DNA of 64,000 bases, taken from assembly GCA_005656395.1 (NCBI GenBank), contig SRSI01000052.1:664263-728262 (forward strand), given 5' to 3'. The translations under genes and the position numbers were made by a program. The stretch is from Strongyloides papillosus. Its lineage: Eukaryota; Nematoda; Chromadorea; Rhabditida; Strongyloididae. The notes under the pieces were generated by a model. The model did no database searches. It was given only the letters and a program-made list of their open reading frames with translations, and was not told the origin of the DNA. Of the stretch, positions 36,123 through 46,677 are shown piece after piece; position 1 is the first letter of the stretch, and every line of letters starts with the position of its first letter.

Positions 36123-37365
36123 ATATGAATTATTCCCACTTAATTCAATTTTTATTTTATACAACTTAAATTGTCTTATTGATATCATTATGAAAAATTA
36201 ATTGCATATCTATAAATTTGACTTTTTTTATTAAATTATATTTTTTTGTCCAAATATTATGTAAAACAGTATTTTTTTTACTTTTAAAAATTTTCTTCAA
36301 AATGATAAGGGAATAATTTGAATTCTATTTTATCTTTAAAACTCTAAATCACATTGTTTAAAATTTATATATTTGTAACGTATATACAAAATTAATCATC
36401 ATCATTGGTTTAAAAGTAAAATCTAGCAGTCTTTATATTTATTTTCACACTAAACTTTATATTTCTTTCCCTAATCAAGTGTTTATTTTAATACAGAAAA
36501 TGATGTTTAATTATTTTTATGTAGGAAGGCTAATAATAGTCATATATTTCTATACAAAATAATATTTTTTTAAACAAATTTGTGAAGAATTGAATATAAA
36601 CACTTTAAAAATATTAAATAATTATAGTTAAAATAAATAAGCAAAAAGTATTTCTAAAAGATCACTGATTTTATGTAGAAGCTTGTTTTCTTTTTCCTTA
36701 TTAGAATATTTTAGTGTTATAAAATATTTAAGATTTTTTATTTTTACTATTATTTAATAATAAAATTAAGTATGCTTCAAATATTCTATAAATTCCACTT
36801 CTATTTTTTGTTAAGATAGATTTTATATTTTTTAAACTCTAGATAATTGCTTATGAAATACAAAAAAAATATGATGCAAAAGAAAATTTAATATGACTCA
36901 ATTTTGAAATAATAGTGGTGGCTTATCTTTCATGTCTGTTGAATGTACATTTTTGATTATTTTAAAAATAATTTTTCTCTACATATTATTATTTTTGCAA
37001 TCCAAAATTTTAGTTTCTTCATAATTTACCATAATATCTATTTATTTCCAATTTTTTAAATAAACAAATTAAGATTAATGATAGACATATATTAAAAAAA
37101 TTCAAACAAGGAACAATATATTTTTTTTATTAAAAGTAATGAATAATGTTTCTCAAGAATTACTAAAGTTAAGTCAAAATATTGTAAAGTTGTTAGTGGA
37201 TAAATATTTAATTGTAAAATTTTAGATAAACAAAGTAAATAAAAAAATGTTTTCCGTAAATAATGATGGAAAAATAATTTGGTATTATTTGAACATAGAT
37301 ATCTTTTTTAAAAAAACCTTTTTTTAATAAAAAAAAATGAAATAAATGGTATAAAAATTATAAGT
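36123..37365. other. AT-rich intergenic
   Basis: No gene recognised on either strand. It separates the cystatin and the receptor gene, whose 3' ends face each other. Confidence 0.6.
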
Positions 37366-38404
37366 TTAACGAATATTAATTTTAGAAGCACCAGATGTAA
37401 CATTTTTAACTTTATCTTTGATAAAAATTCCAATGATTTTTCTACGACATATTTTGACACATATAAGACAAATTAAAGCATTCATAGCTGGAACAAACAT
37501 AAACGTAATAAAAAATATTGAACTAATTCCTCTAAGAGGAACTCTTAAAAAACAACAAAATACCATCGTTAAAACTGGAAGTACACAAAAAACAAGAGGT
37601 GTCAATGATTGTAGAATCATTGTTATGTTAAGTTGCTTTTGTAAATTTTTTGACTTATTTGTCATTTTATTAGAACTTTTTTTTAATGATAGTTGAATTT
37701 CTTTGTATGTTTTGAATACAATTAAAACAACTACCACACATGTTATTGTATTATGACCTAATCCACAAATTCCGGCTAAAGATAAAGGTTGTAATACAAA
37801 AAATTCTGTTTCTGTACCATCTAAATTGTAAAAAAAGTCTTCTCCCAGTGTTTCATTGACTTCTTCATATGCTTCATCGGGTGAAATCATCAAAGCCCAA
37901 CCCCAAATTATTGCTCCAATCGCATTCCATAAAATATTTATGAGCATAAGTATAAAATAATGCCACTTTGACATAATTCTTTCTCTAAAAAAGTATCATA
38001 TTTAAATTTGAATTTACTTACTTAGTTATCAATAAATAACGATAATAAAAAACTATAGCAGTATTTGAAACAGTAATATAAAATGATCCAATGATAGAAA
38101 TAACAATTATTAATTTAATTTTAGTAGACAAAAATCTTACAAAACCATGTGTCCATGTAATAAAATATTTGTTAGCTGGTTCCATGGAAAGACCAACTGG
38201 AAAAGCAAAAATAGAAAAGATGACATCAAAAATAGCGGTTGTTAAGAGAATTCTTCTATAATTTTTAAATTCTTTATTGGATATTTTCAATACAATTCCT
38301 ATTAGAAGAATATTTAATAAAATCCCCGAAGTTTCGGCAATGATATTGGTATAGAAAGTTACTATACGTATAATGTATATAAAGCTGTTTTTGTATTTAT
38401 CCAT
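37366..38404 (-). CDS. Serpentine 7-TM receptor (nematode chemoreceptor superfamily)
   Basis: Exons 38022-38404 and 37366-37984 (37 bp intron, split Lys) give 333 residues with seven hydrophobic segments. TM2 begins YRRILLTTAIFDVIFSIFAF. TM3 ends in a YYRYLL motif in the place of DRY. The third loop (KSSNKMTNKSKNLQKQLN) is basic and leads into TM6 with a Pro. Layout and length fit the nematode Str/Srd-type families, expressed mostly in sensory neurons and coupling to G-alpha subunits. The exact family and ligand cannot be given. Confidence 0.75.
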
Positions 38405-39389
38405 TTTTTAGCTATAAATATTTAGATATTTAAATAAAAGAAACTTTATCAATGGTATTTAAAAATATATTAACAATTACTTTATTACTGCAGGATAAAA
38501 ATATTAAAAAAATATACAATTTCACATAAATTTATTGAAAAACTTGTATTAGAAAGCTGGCAATTAAACCTAATTATAATTTATATTTATAAAAAAATTT
38601 TAATTAATAATTTTAAAAAATTTCGCCAACGAATAATGATTTAGTGGCCAAGGCACATGTCATTTAAATATACTTTTTACATTAATATGAAACAATGTTC
38701 TAAATAAAATTAATATTTTATTAATGATATTAAGTATTAGAAAATCCATTTAATTATGAGTTTACATATTTATGGTAATTTTACATATTATTGTTATGAC
38801 TAAAACAATTTTTTTATAAAAATAAAAATTTTGTAGAAATGATACAATTCTTTTTTTTTATAAAAAAAAAATAACTGCAAAAGACAATTTTCGTGTGAGT
38901 ATAGAAAATTTATTTTTAAGTATTTTTATTTATAAAATAATAAAATCGCAGATTAGTATTGCCTAGAATAATACTAGAATGACAAAGATAAAATATTTTA
39001 AATATAAAATAATTTAATAATAGAAAAAATTCTAAAATGTTAATAAATTAAATCTAATGAATAATAATTAACATTTTTAAATTAGTTAAAATGAAATAAA
39101 TATAAAAATTATTATAATTACTTAGAAAAAAAGTAAAACAAATTTTAGACTTTTATTTTAAATGCTAATCATGTCTACTGAACTTTGATAAATTAATCTT
39201 TTTCAATGAAAATTTAGTTGGGATATTATTATAAATTAGTTTAATTAAAAATAATTTTAAGTAACTAATCTTATAATTAATTAAATTTTTTAAAATATAA
39301 AACATTCACCAAGATTATTTACTTTTAAATGACACATATAAGATGAAAAAATTTATTTTAAATAATAATATCAAACTCTTTTAAATATA
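38405..39389. other. AT-rich intergenic
   Basis: No coding stretch recognised. It lies between the receptor start and the 3' end of the first UGT, both minus strand. Confidence 0.6.
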
Positions 39390-40958
39390 TTACTTTAATG
39401 CTAACAAAAAAAAAGTAGTAAACACTAATATTATTTCTTTCATATATAGATATTCTAACCAACCCTGGTCTGTTCCCTTTCTTCTTGTAAATCTGGTGAT
39501 TTGAGGTTTTGTAATAAATTGTTTTAATTTTATTGTGCTTTCTTTTAACGAAGGAATGATTCTATCTTCCATAAATTTTTTTGCTTTAACTAATTTATTC
39601 TTATAATTATCATAATTTACTAATAATTCATCAACATATTCTATTAAATCAGATCCTTTCAAATAAAATTTATTAACAAATGGAAGATCAAGATAATTTT
39701 TAGCTACTAATGAATTATGGTGTTGTTCAGCTGTTATAGGTAAAAATATCATAGGTACTTCATTACAAAGTCCCTCTTTGAAACTTTTTAAACCCGAATG
39801 TGTTAGAAATATTTTTGTTTTTTTATGCCTTAATACTTCAATTTGTGGTACCCAATCAAAAATATTAACATTTGGTGGTAAATTTAATATTTCTGGACCC
39901 TTGTATGACCAGACAAAAGTTACATTTTTATGATAATTAAACAATTCTCTAAATCCCTTTAAAATGTGAGGGGGAGCATCATAAAATGTTATTGCTGTCC
40001 CAAAAGCTAAATACACAACTTCTTTTGTCTCTGGACTATCGAACAATTTTTTCAAATCATTCTCAAGGGGTTTTTCTTTTTTTTTCAAGCATATATTACC
40101 ATTTTCTATGTTATCAACAGCCACTGTTGTTGGATAAAATATTTTATCTGGATACTCTTTAATGACAAAATCACCATTCCTAAATATCCATCTTTGTGAG
40201 TATTCCATTGATAAAAAATTTAATTTCTCAACACATTTTTTAATATATCTCTCATAACGCCATTGGACATAATATAAATGACTTAATTTTTCCCAAACTA
40301 CATTTAAGGACCACGAAAAGTCAAAAAAATTATGTTCTTTTGTTAATAGCATGTTGTTTCCATAAAAAAGTGGTTGACCCATAAAAGTGTTTCCCATTCC
40401 ACGTTCTCTAGATTGGTAATCCCAATCTTTTGATGTTGCAACAATTCCAAATCTTATATTACGTTCCTGAAACAACTTCTGCGCTATTATATTACCTATG
40501 AATGTTATAATTTCATCAACCATTACATAATCCCATTTACTATTGACAATGCGATTTATAAGTTCTTTGTCATGCTTGAAACTTAAGTCGATTATTGACG
40601 TTTTTTGTTTCATCCAAACACCCATTATATATGAATTAAATTCGATACTCCATATCTTAGAAGTAACTTTTTTAACAAATTCAGGATCTGGAAATTCAAT
40701 TTCACTATCACTATTAATAACACTTGTAATTATTTTTAAATTTTCTTTATTTGGATCTTTAATTGGCTTGGTGTGAATTGTGAAAATTGTGACATTAAAT
40801 CCATTATCAATCATTTCTTCAACTAAAGGCATAATGCTCATAATATGACTAGGTCCTGATTCAGATGTAAGAATAAGAACATTCAATGGTTTGGTTGAAT
40901 TAAAACAATTAACTAAGCATAACCATTTAAACAAAAGAATTATTATGATAAAATTCAT
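39390..40958 (-). CDS. UDP-glycosyltransferase (UGT family)
   Basis: A single exon of 522 residues: signal peptide (about 1-19), acceptor-binding half with GPSHIMSIMPLVEEM, then the UDP-sugar-binding half with the UGT signature. That signature starts FDWVPQIEVLRHKKTKIFLT and continues HSGLKSFKEGLCNEVP and TAEQHHNS. The C-terminus ends in a hydrophobic anchor (EIILVFTTFFLLALK) with almost no cytosolic tail. UGTs sit in the ER membrane and attach sugars to small lipophilic compounds and xenobiotics. This gene and the one at 50.5-52.1 kb have different intron structure and low similarity, so they are not a recent duplicate pair. Confidence 0.92.
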   Translation of the reverse strand: MNFIIIILLFKWLCLVNCFNSTKPLNVLILTSESGPSHIMSIMPLVEEMIDNGFNVTIFTIHTKPIKDPNKENLKIITSVINSDSEIEFPDPEFVKKVTSKIWSIEFNSYIMGVWMKQKTSIIDLSFKHDKELINRIVNSKWDYVMVDEIITFIGNIIAQKLFQERNIRFGIVATSKDWDYQSRERGMGNTFMGQPLFYGNNMLLTKEHNFFDFSWSLNVVWEKLSHLYYVQWRYERYIKKCVEKLNFLSMEYSQRWIFRNGDFVIKEYPDKIFYPTTVAVDNIENGNICLKKKEKPLENDLKKLFDSPETKEVVYLAFGTAITFYDAPPHILKGFRELFNYHKNVTFVWSYKGPEILNLPPNVNIFDWVPQIEVLRHKKTKIFLTHSGLKSFKEGLCNEVPMIFLPITAEQHHNSLVAKNYLDLPFVNKFYLKGSDLIEYVDELLVNYDNYKNKLVKAKKFMEDRIIPSLKESTIKLKQFITKPQITRFTRRKGTDQGWLEYLYMKEIILVFTTFFLLALK

Positions 40959-41934
40959 AATATTTTGACAAATTAGATTTTAAAACAATTTTAAATTTCT
41001 TGTAGTAGTATAAATTTTGAGAAAATATACTAAAATGTAATTCTTTCTCAATTAAAATAACCTATATATAAAACTTTTTTTTTTAACCTTTGAAAAATAA
41101 TATGATCTTTATACAATTATAAATTAAATTCTAGTTATTTTTTCACTAAAAATTAATGTAACAAATATGAATGTAATAATTTAAAGTGATCAAAAATACT
41201 GAAAACAACTATTTTTTTATTAGATAGCTTCCAGTATACTTAAACATTAACAGTTTTGATAAATTTTCTTATTCTCAAAGTATTTCCATATTATTTAGGA
41301 GTTACTTAATCGTTAATTATCTTTTTTTTAATTTTTACGATAACTAACTAGAATTATTTAATATACCACCAACAATTTTAACTATCTCTTTATTAGTAAT
41401 ATAAAGTTTATTAATAAATATTGAGCCTACAAATTTTTTTGCCGATATTAATTATTAAATTGTTCAGCAAATACCACTAGAAATTACATCAGCGTTTCGT
41501 TATATTAATTGCTTTCTAAATTTTGTAGACCACCATGAAAAATAAAAAGTTTCTCCTACGATCACTTTAACATTTCTCCTAATTTAATCTATTTTATTAT
41601 ATTGACACTTAAAATGATTCTTTGTGAGCTCCTAAACTATATATCTATATCTAATTGTTTTTTGATGGAAAAATGGTAAAAAATATGGTTATAATAATGC
41701 AAAATTTTAAGTTATCATTAACATTTAATATTTATCATCCAAATAAATTAAAAAGTATAGTGAATAAATTTGTTCACATAATTTATTTTACATCTTTGAA
41801 GACATAAAAATACTAGTAGATCGTTAAAACATATTGAACCATTATTATGGCAAAAGAAATCTAAAAACCTCTTTTTAAGCAAAGGTTAGTATTATTTACA
41901 ATATTGATTAATAAAATAAACCAAAATACTAATT
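40959..41934. other. AT-rich intergenic
   Basis: Nothing gene-like seen. Promoter of the UGT and 3' flank of the SET-domain gene. Confidence 0.6.
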
Positions 41935-43185
41935 TTAACCACAGTATTTGACTGGAATATCAACCATACAATTACTGGAGCCACATTTACATTTTGCTGC
42001 ATTACTACCAGGATTATCATTAGTGCTGTAGAAATATTTAACTGTTAACTCCGTACCCATTGGAACGTCTTTATTCATGGAAAAAAAGATCTTATGAATA
42101 GTTGGAGATTTATAGACACCATAAGAGACCATAATATCCATATTTGGATCGCAAGAGTGATTAGTAAATCTCGATTCATTACCAACTCGTTTTGAATCAA
42201 TTACATAATAACGATTTTGCTTTTTAAAGCTTGGACCATACTTGTATTCAAATTTTGGTCGCATGTAATCCATATCAAATATGTATGTTACATCTGTTCT
42301 CCTTGTTATTGCAGAATCATTCATAATGATACCTGCATATTCTGTTACAACTTCTCCAGCTTTCATGTCCTTCCCTGCTCCAATAGCCCAACCTTTATCA
42401 ATTGTTTTAAATATAACAAGTGGAATTTTATCCCTATTTAAGTACGATATTCGATTTTTACATATATCTTTACTATTAAAACAGCTACACCTACTAGAAC
42501 ATTCGAAAACTGGAAAACGTTCATTCTCCTCAAGCAATCCTTCAAAAGTTTTTTCAAACCACTTTTTAACTTCAGAACAACCATCTTTAATAGATTTGGA
42601 ATTACAATCTTTACATCCTTCAAATAAAGGTACATTTCTAAGCCTATCAGGCTTATCAAACAAACACCGATTTTCATATATAAAGAAAGGATATTCTTTA
42701 TCAACATAATTAACAAGAAACACCCTATTTCCACGAAAAGCGTTCACTGTAGTTATATAATACGTCCAAGTGAAACGCATACTTCTTATTAAAATTTTAA
42801 AATCCGTCCAATTAGTTGGGGCAAAGGGATTCATACGAACTGGAATATTAGGATTCTGTTTGTGAAGAGCATAAATAATCTTATGTCGCTCATCCAATCT
42901 CTTTATTTTTGCAGCCATATTTTCACTTGGAGTTCCATCAACACTCCAAACTCTAATATATTCTTTTATAGGAATACTATCCTTGTAATCCTCTGTCATT
43001 ACAAGAAATTTCGTCTGCAATTTTAAGGAAAAAATTGAAATAACTATAACCTGACTTACTTTATCTATATTTCTACCTATAATAAATAAAATTGTACTAT
43101 TCTCAACACTTTTAAACAATTTTAAAAAATCATCCTCATAGTATTCCTTAAAAAACTTCGTAGACTCCTTTGATTTACCTTTCAT
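41935..43185 (-). CDS. SET-domain histone methyltransferase (SUV39/G9a type)
   Basis: Exons 43060-43185 and 41935-43014. The 45 bp segment between them (43015-43059) starts GTAAGT and ends TTGCAG and keeps the frame. It is probably an intron that reads through; spliced length is 401 residues. The order is pre-SET (GCKDCNS, then FECSSRCSC and CKNR), SET (DKGWAIGAGKDMKAGEVVTEY, RFTNHSCDPN) and post-SET (CKCGSSNC). This pre-SET/SET/post-SET set marks H3K9-type enzymes acting on chromatin. Oddities: the pre-SET has seven Cys rather than the usual nine, and the ELTFDYGY-like motif reads ELTVKYFY. Activity is likely but not certain. Confidence 0.85.
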   Translation of the reverse strand: MKGKSKESTKFFKEYYEDDFLKLFKSVENSTILFIIGRNIDKVSQVIVISIFSLKLQTKFLVMTEDYKDSIPIKEYIRVWSVDGTPSENMAAKIKRLDERHKIIYALHKQNPNIPVRMNPFAPTNWTDFKILIRSMRFTWTYYITTVNAFRGNRVFLVNYVDKEYPFFIYENRCLFDKPDRLRNVPLFEGCKDCNSKSIKDGCSEVKKWFEKTFEGLLEENERFPVFECSSRCSCFNSKDICKNRISYLNRDKIPLVIFKTIDKGWAIGAGKDMKAGEVVTEYAGIIMNDSAITRRTDVTYIFDMDYMRPKFEYKYGPSFKKQNRYYVIDSKRVGNESRFTNHSCDPNMDIMVSYGVYKSPTIHKIFFSMNKDVPMGTELTVKYFYSTNDNPGSNAAKCKCGSSNCMVDIPVKYCG

Positions 43186-43937
43186 AGCTTCTTAAAGTAT
43201 GCAAACAGGTAATAAGAATGAAAAACTATGAAAACACAAATAAAGGTTACGGTATCCCAGACAAACAATCTTTATAAGAACGATGTCATAATTATGTAAT
43301 AGCAGTATTATTGTTGATACATTCCTTTGATCTAATCTTTTTGATTTTAGCTATGTATTTGGTTTATATAGATCTTAATTTGTTTATATCAATAACAACA
43401 AAATATTTTATGAATTATTAATGATTTAATATAAGAAAATATTTGCATGACGCTTTTAGATTAGTATATAAATAACAAAATCTTTTAAAAAAAATAAAAA
43501 AAAGCATATTGAAATTTGTTTAAAATATATAAAAAAGAAACTTTTTTTTCATAAGATAGAAATAATTTATGCATGTATAAAAAATAATGAAAAATAAGAT
43601 GTATTTTAAATTTAATTTTTTATAAATTTATATATTACTACCATAAAATCTATTAATAATTTATAGCATAGATTATGTTGGTTTTGGTGGTAAGTCTAGT
43701 TGATAAAATACTTCAGCAAGAACAAGACATGTTCGACTGTCTCTAAACCTTCCAAATCTAAACTTAAAGTGGGTAGTGATGCGTTATTTTAAAGGACGTA
43801 ATACTGAAATCTATATGTTGAGAATACTTTCTGAACTCACTTTTTTTTTAATTTAATGTTTCTCTTTTATAAAGGTCATTCAAATAAAGAAGGTTAACCA
43901 CAACATCTTTTGCATTTTTATTTTCTGATATGGAAGT
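43186..43937. other. Divergent intergenic region with a coding-like remnant
   Basis: Between the SET gene (-) and a plus-strand gene. At 43670-43830 the minus strand reads KFRFGRFRDSRTCLVLAEVF then YQLDLPPKPT and a stop, but a stop lies just upstream and no clean acceptor or start was found. It may be a terminal exon or a gene fragment of unknown family. Confidence 0.4.
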
Positions 43938-45240
43938 ATGAAACGTTGTATAAATTTGACTAATATTTTAAGATTTATTTTATTTATTTTGTTTATTTCA
44001 CTAATTATAAACGATAAAGAAAAAACTAATGATGAAATTAAAAAAAGTAAGATTAAATGGTTAGACACAGATTTAAAAATCCCAAAACCACTAAATAATT
44101 TTATTTATGAAGCAACAAGACTCAACGAGTTTCTAGCTACTGACACAGAAATATGCCAAAATAAAAATATTCTTGATGAAATTTATGATAATTACTATTA
44201 CTGTTGGGATGAAAAATATTTTTACAATATAACGTTGTAAGTTACCTTTTAATATAAAAATCATAACATTTTTCGATAGAAGAAAAGCATTATATTTTTC
44301 TGGTCATAATAAAACAAAAATTTTATTTGGGCAAAAATTAAATATAACTCAATGGTACGCTTTTTTAATGAAAAATAATCCTGTCATTAATACATTATCT
44401 GGGGATACAAATTTTAAAGCTATTGATGAAATGACATATGGAAATCTGGATGTCTGGAGTATGATATCACTGTTTCACAATGACGAGTTATTATTAACTA
44501 GACTTGAACCATACTCTGACATATTTGTCGATAAGGAAAAAAGTTATTATAAAGCAGTTGATATTGTCGATTATTTGTTACCATTTATCAAATCAAAATT
44601 CTTACAAATTGAAATAAAAATTGGTGGAAAAAACGCATCTGATATAACATTCCAGTGGTACTCCTTACTATACAATTTACATTTCAAATATAATTTCATA
44701 GTTTTTGGGGCAAACTCTAATGGGTACTGTAATCGGAATTACAAAGGAAATTGTATCTTCTATATTAGTTTAGTCAAAGATGATTCTATCATCACTGCTC
44801 CAATATTTGGATTGGGAAGTAATGATGAAGAAAGAAAAAGATTAATTACATTTATATATCAACTTCCTTTAAAATATAAAGAATCTTCAAACTATAATTT
44901 ATGTGAAACAAAAAACACTTCTAAAACTGATGGAAATATTGATGCCGGTAGTCACCTGACTGACAAAGAGTTATCAAAATTACTTATGAACAAAGAGAAG
45001 TGTATCACTATCGATCTAGGAGGAACAGGATGGAGAATGATGGATGCCATCCTAAGGAACTGTCAGAAAATCAAGAGCTTGGCCTTGAAAATATACCTTT
45101 GGTTCGGTGAAGAAAGTCTACACTATAGGAAATACTATGGATACCTTTTAAAATTAGAAAAATGTGGACTTGAAATATACCTAGATACTAATCCAAATCC
45201 ATATACGTTTATAATTGTACTCGATCATTCTACTAATTAA
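43938..45240 (+). CDS. Membrane-anchored METTL24-like protein (tentative)
   Basis: Exons 43938-44236 and 44280-45240 (43 bp intron) give 419 residues. A single N-terminal TM anchor (about 8-26) suggests a type II Golgi/ER protein. The central WYSLLYNLHFKYNFIVFGAN and the C-terminal block (CQKIKSLALKIYLWFG, then HYRKYYGYLLKLEKCGLEIY) resemble the methyltransferase-like family around METTL24 that is expanded in nematodes. No clear SAM-binding glycine motif was identified, so enzymatic activity is unproven. An ITIDLGGTGWRMM-like stretch lies where that family has its 'DIEG' motif. The family call is from memory and moderate at best. Confidence 0.5.
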
Positions 45241-45564
45241 AATAATTAATTATGATTTTATTTATCAAATACAAATATAGTGACAAAAAACTTAAACGTA
45301 GCGAATAACTTTACAAAATTCTCTCCCCCATTATTAACATTACTCTAGCCACGAATTTTATGTCACTCGTCGAGGCATAAAATAGATAGAAAAATAACCA
45401 CAAACAGCAATATTAACCCGAGAAGGTTTATTTTTGGCCGCAAGTGAAGTACGAGTTATGAAAAAGAATACGAGCACACGCACAAAAAATTTTAAACATA
45501 TTCAAACACTTGTAGTTACAATGATTATTCAAGACAAACCATTAAATTTAAAAAAAAAACCAAT
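45241..45564. other. Convergent 3' flanks
   Basis: Between the METTL24-like gene (+) and CK1 alpha (-). It holds an inverted repeat (see 45355-45383) and otherwise 3'UTR-like sequence. Confidence 0.55.
45355..45383. repeat. Short inverted repeat in CK1 alpha 3'UTR
   Basis: ATTTTATG at 45355-45362 pairs with CATAAAAT at 45376-45383 around a 13-base, GC-richer loop. It could form an 8 bp hairpin in the 3'UTR of the minus-strand gene. Confidence 0.5.
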
Positions 45565-46677
45565 TTAAGCATGGCGAATATTTGCATCTGCTTTTATCGC
45601 TTCATTTCCACTCTGAGATGGGTTTAATTCAACTACCTCTGCTTGTTGTGGTATTCTTGCAGCAGCTTTCTGTTTTAATAACGTCCAATCAAAAGTATAA
45701 TCATATTGGTGACTGAGTGTACGGAAAAGAATACGGAATAACTGCCTTAGATACATGTAATCCGGTGCTTCATCAAATCTTAGCCCACGACAATAGTTAA
45801 GATACATAGAAAATTCTGCTGGAAATCCTTTGCAAAGTACCTCAACCGGTGTTGACATTTTCTAAAATATTAGTTGAAGAAATTTTAAATTATTAAAATA
45901 CCTTATCACTGATGCGTTCATATTTTTGTTTCTTGTTAGCAGCCTTTAATCCTTGCCAAGGTAAAGTTCCCCTGTTAAAATACATGAGAACATACCCCAA
46001 TGATTCCATGTCGTCACGTCTACTTTGTTCAATGCCAAGATGTGCATTAATTGAAGCATATCTAGCAGTTCCTGTCAAATTTTTATCCTCTCTATAGGGA
46101 ATATGTACACGTGATCTGGTCTCTCTGTACTTCTTAGCTAATCCAAAATCTACCAAAAAAAGTTTGTTACAATGGCGACCAATGCCCATAAGGAAATTAT
46201 CTGGTTTAATGTCTCTGTGGATAAAATTCTTAACATGTACATATTCAATTCTACCGATCATTTGATCGACCAACATAAGAACAGTTTTCATCGTAAAACG
46301 TCGACCACAAAATGTAAAAAGATCTTCGAGTGATGGACCGAGCAAATCCATGACGAGACAATTATATTCTCTTTCAACACCAAAGAAACGAATATGAGGA
46401 ATTCCTACTCCACCATTAAGAATTCTGTAAACTTTATATTCATACATCAGCTGTGGATGGCGAGCCTGAAAAATACAATCAATAAATATATTCTCATATT
46501 ATAGTATAAACATACTTTTGATGACTCCATCTTAATAGCCACTTCTTCTCCATTGGTTATATTGATTCCTAAGAAGATATCTCCAAAAGATCCGCATCCA
46601 ATTTTCCGTTTTACACGATACTTCAACCCAACTACGAAGTCTTTAGTATATCCCCCAGAATTTTGTAAGAGAGACAT
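45565..46677 (-). CDS. kin-19: Casein kinase 1 alpha
   Basis: Exons 46516-46677, 45902-46465 and 45565-45861 join in phase 0 to give 340 residues, as in animal CK1 alpha (about 337). Visible are the Gly loop [32 protein letters not shown] across the first junction, [20 protein letters not shown], the CK1-specific SIN motif ([11 protein letters not shown]) and [12 protein letters not shown]. The terminal [11 protein letters not shown] is a CK1 alpha hallmark. CK1 alpha phosphorylates beta-catenin, PER and many other targets, acting in Wnt signalling and cell division. The C-terminal tail is short and diverged. It is much better conserved than the decayed kinase at 25.8 kb. Confidence 0.96.

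Noticed and set aside
42281..42709. Plus-strand open frame of 142 codons
   Set aside because: Antisense to the SET domain, whose motifs are unambiguous.
43688..43757. tRNA-like piece: GGTTTTG and CTAAACC arms with a TTCGAC loop on an AGACA/TGTCT stem
   Set aside because: No workable anticodon arm or D-arm, and an 8-base T-loop; most likely chance or part of the coding-like remnant on the other strand.
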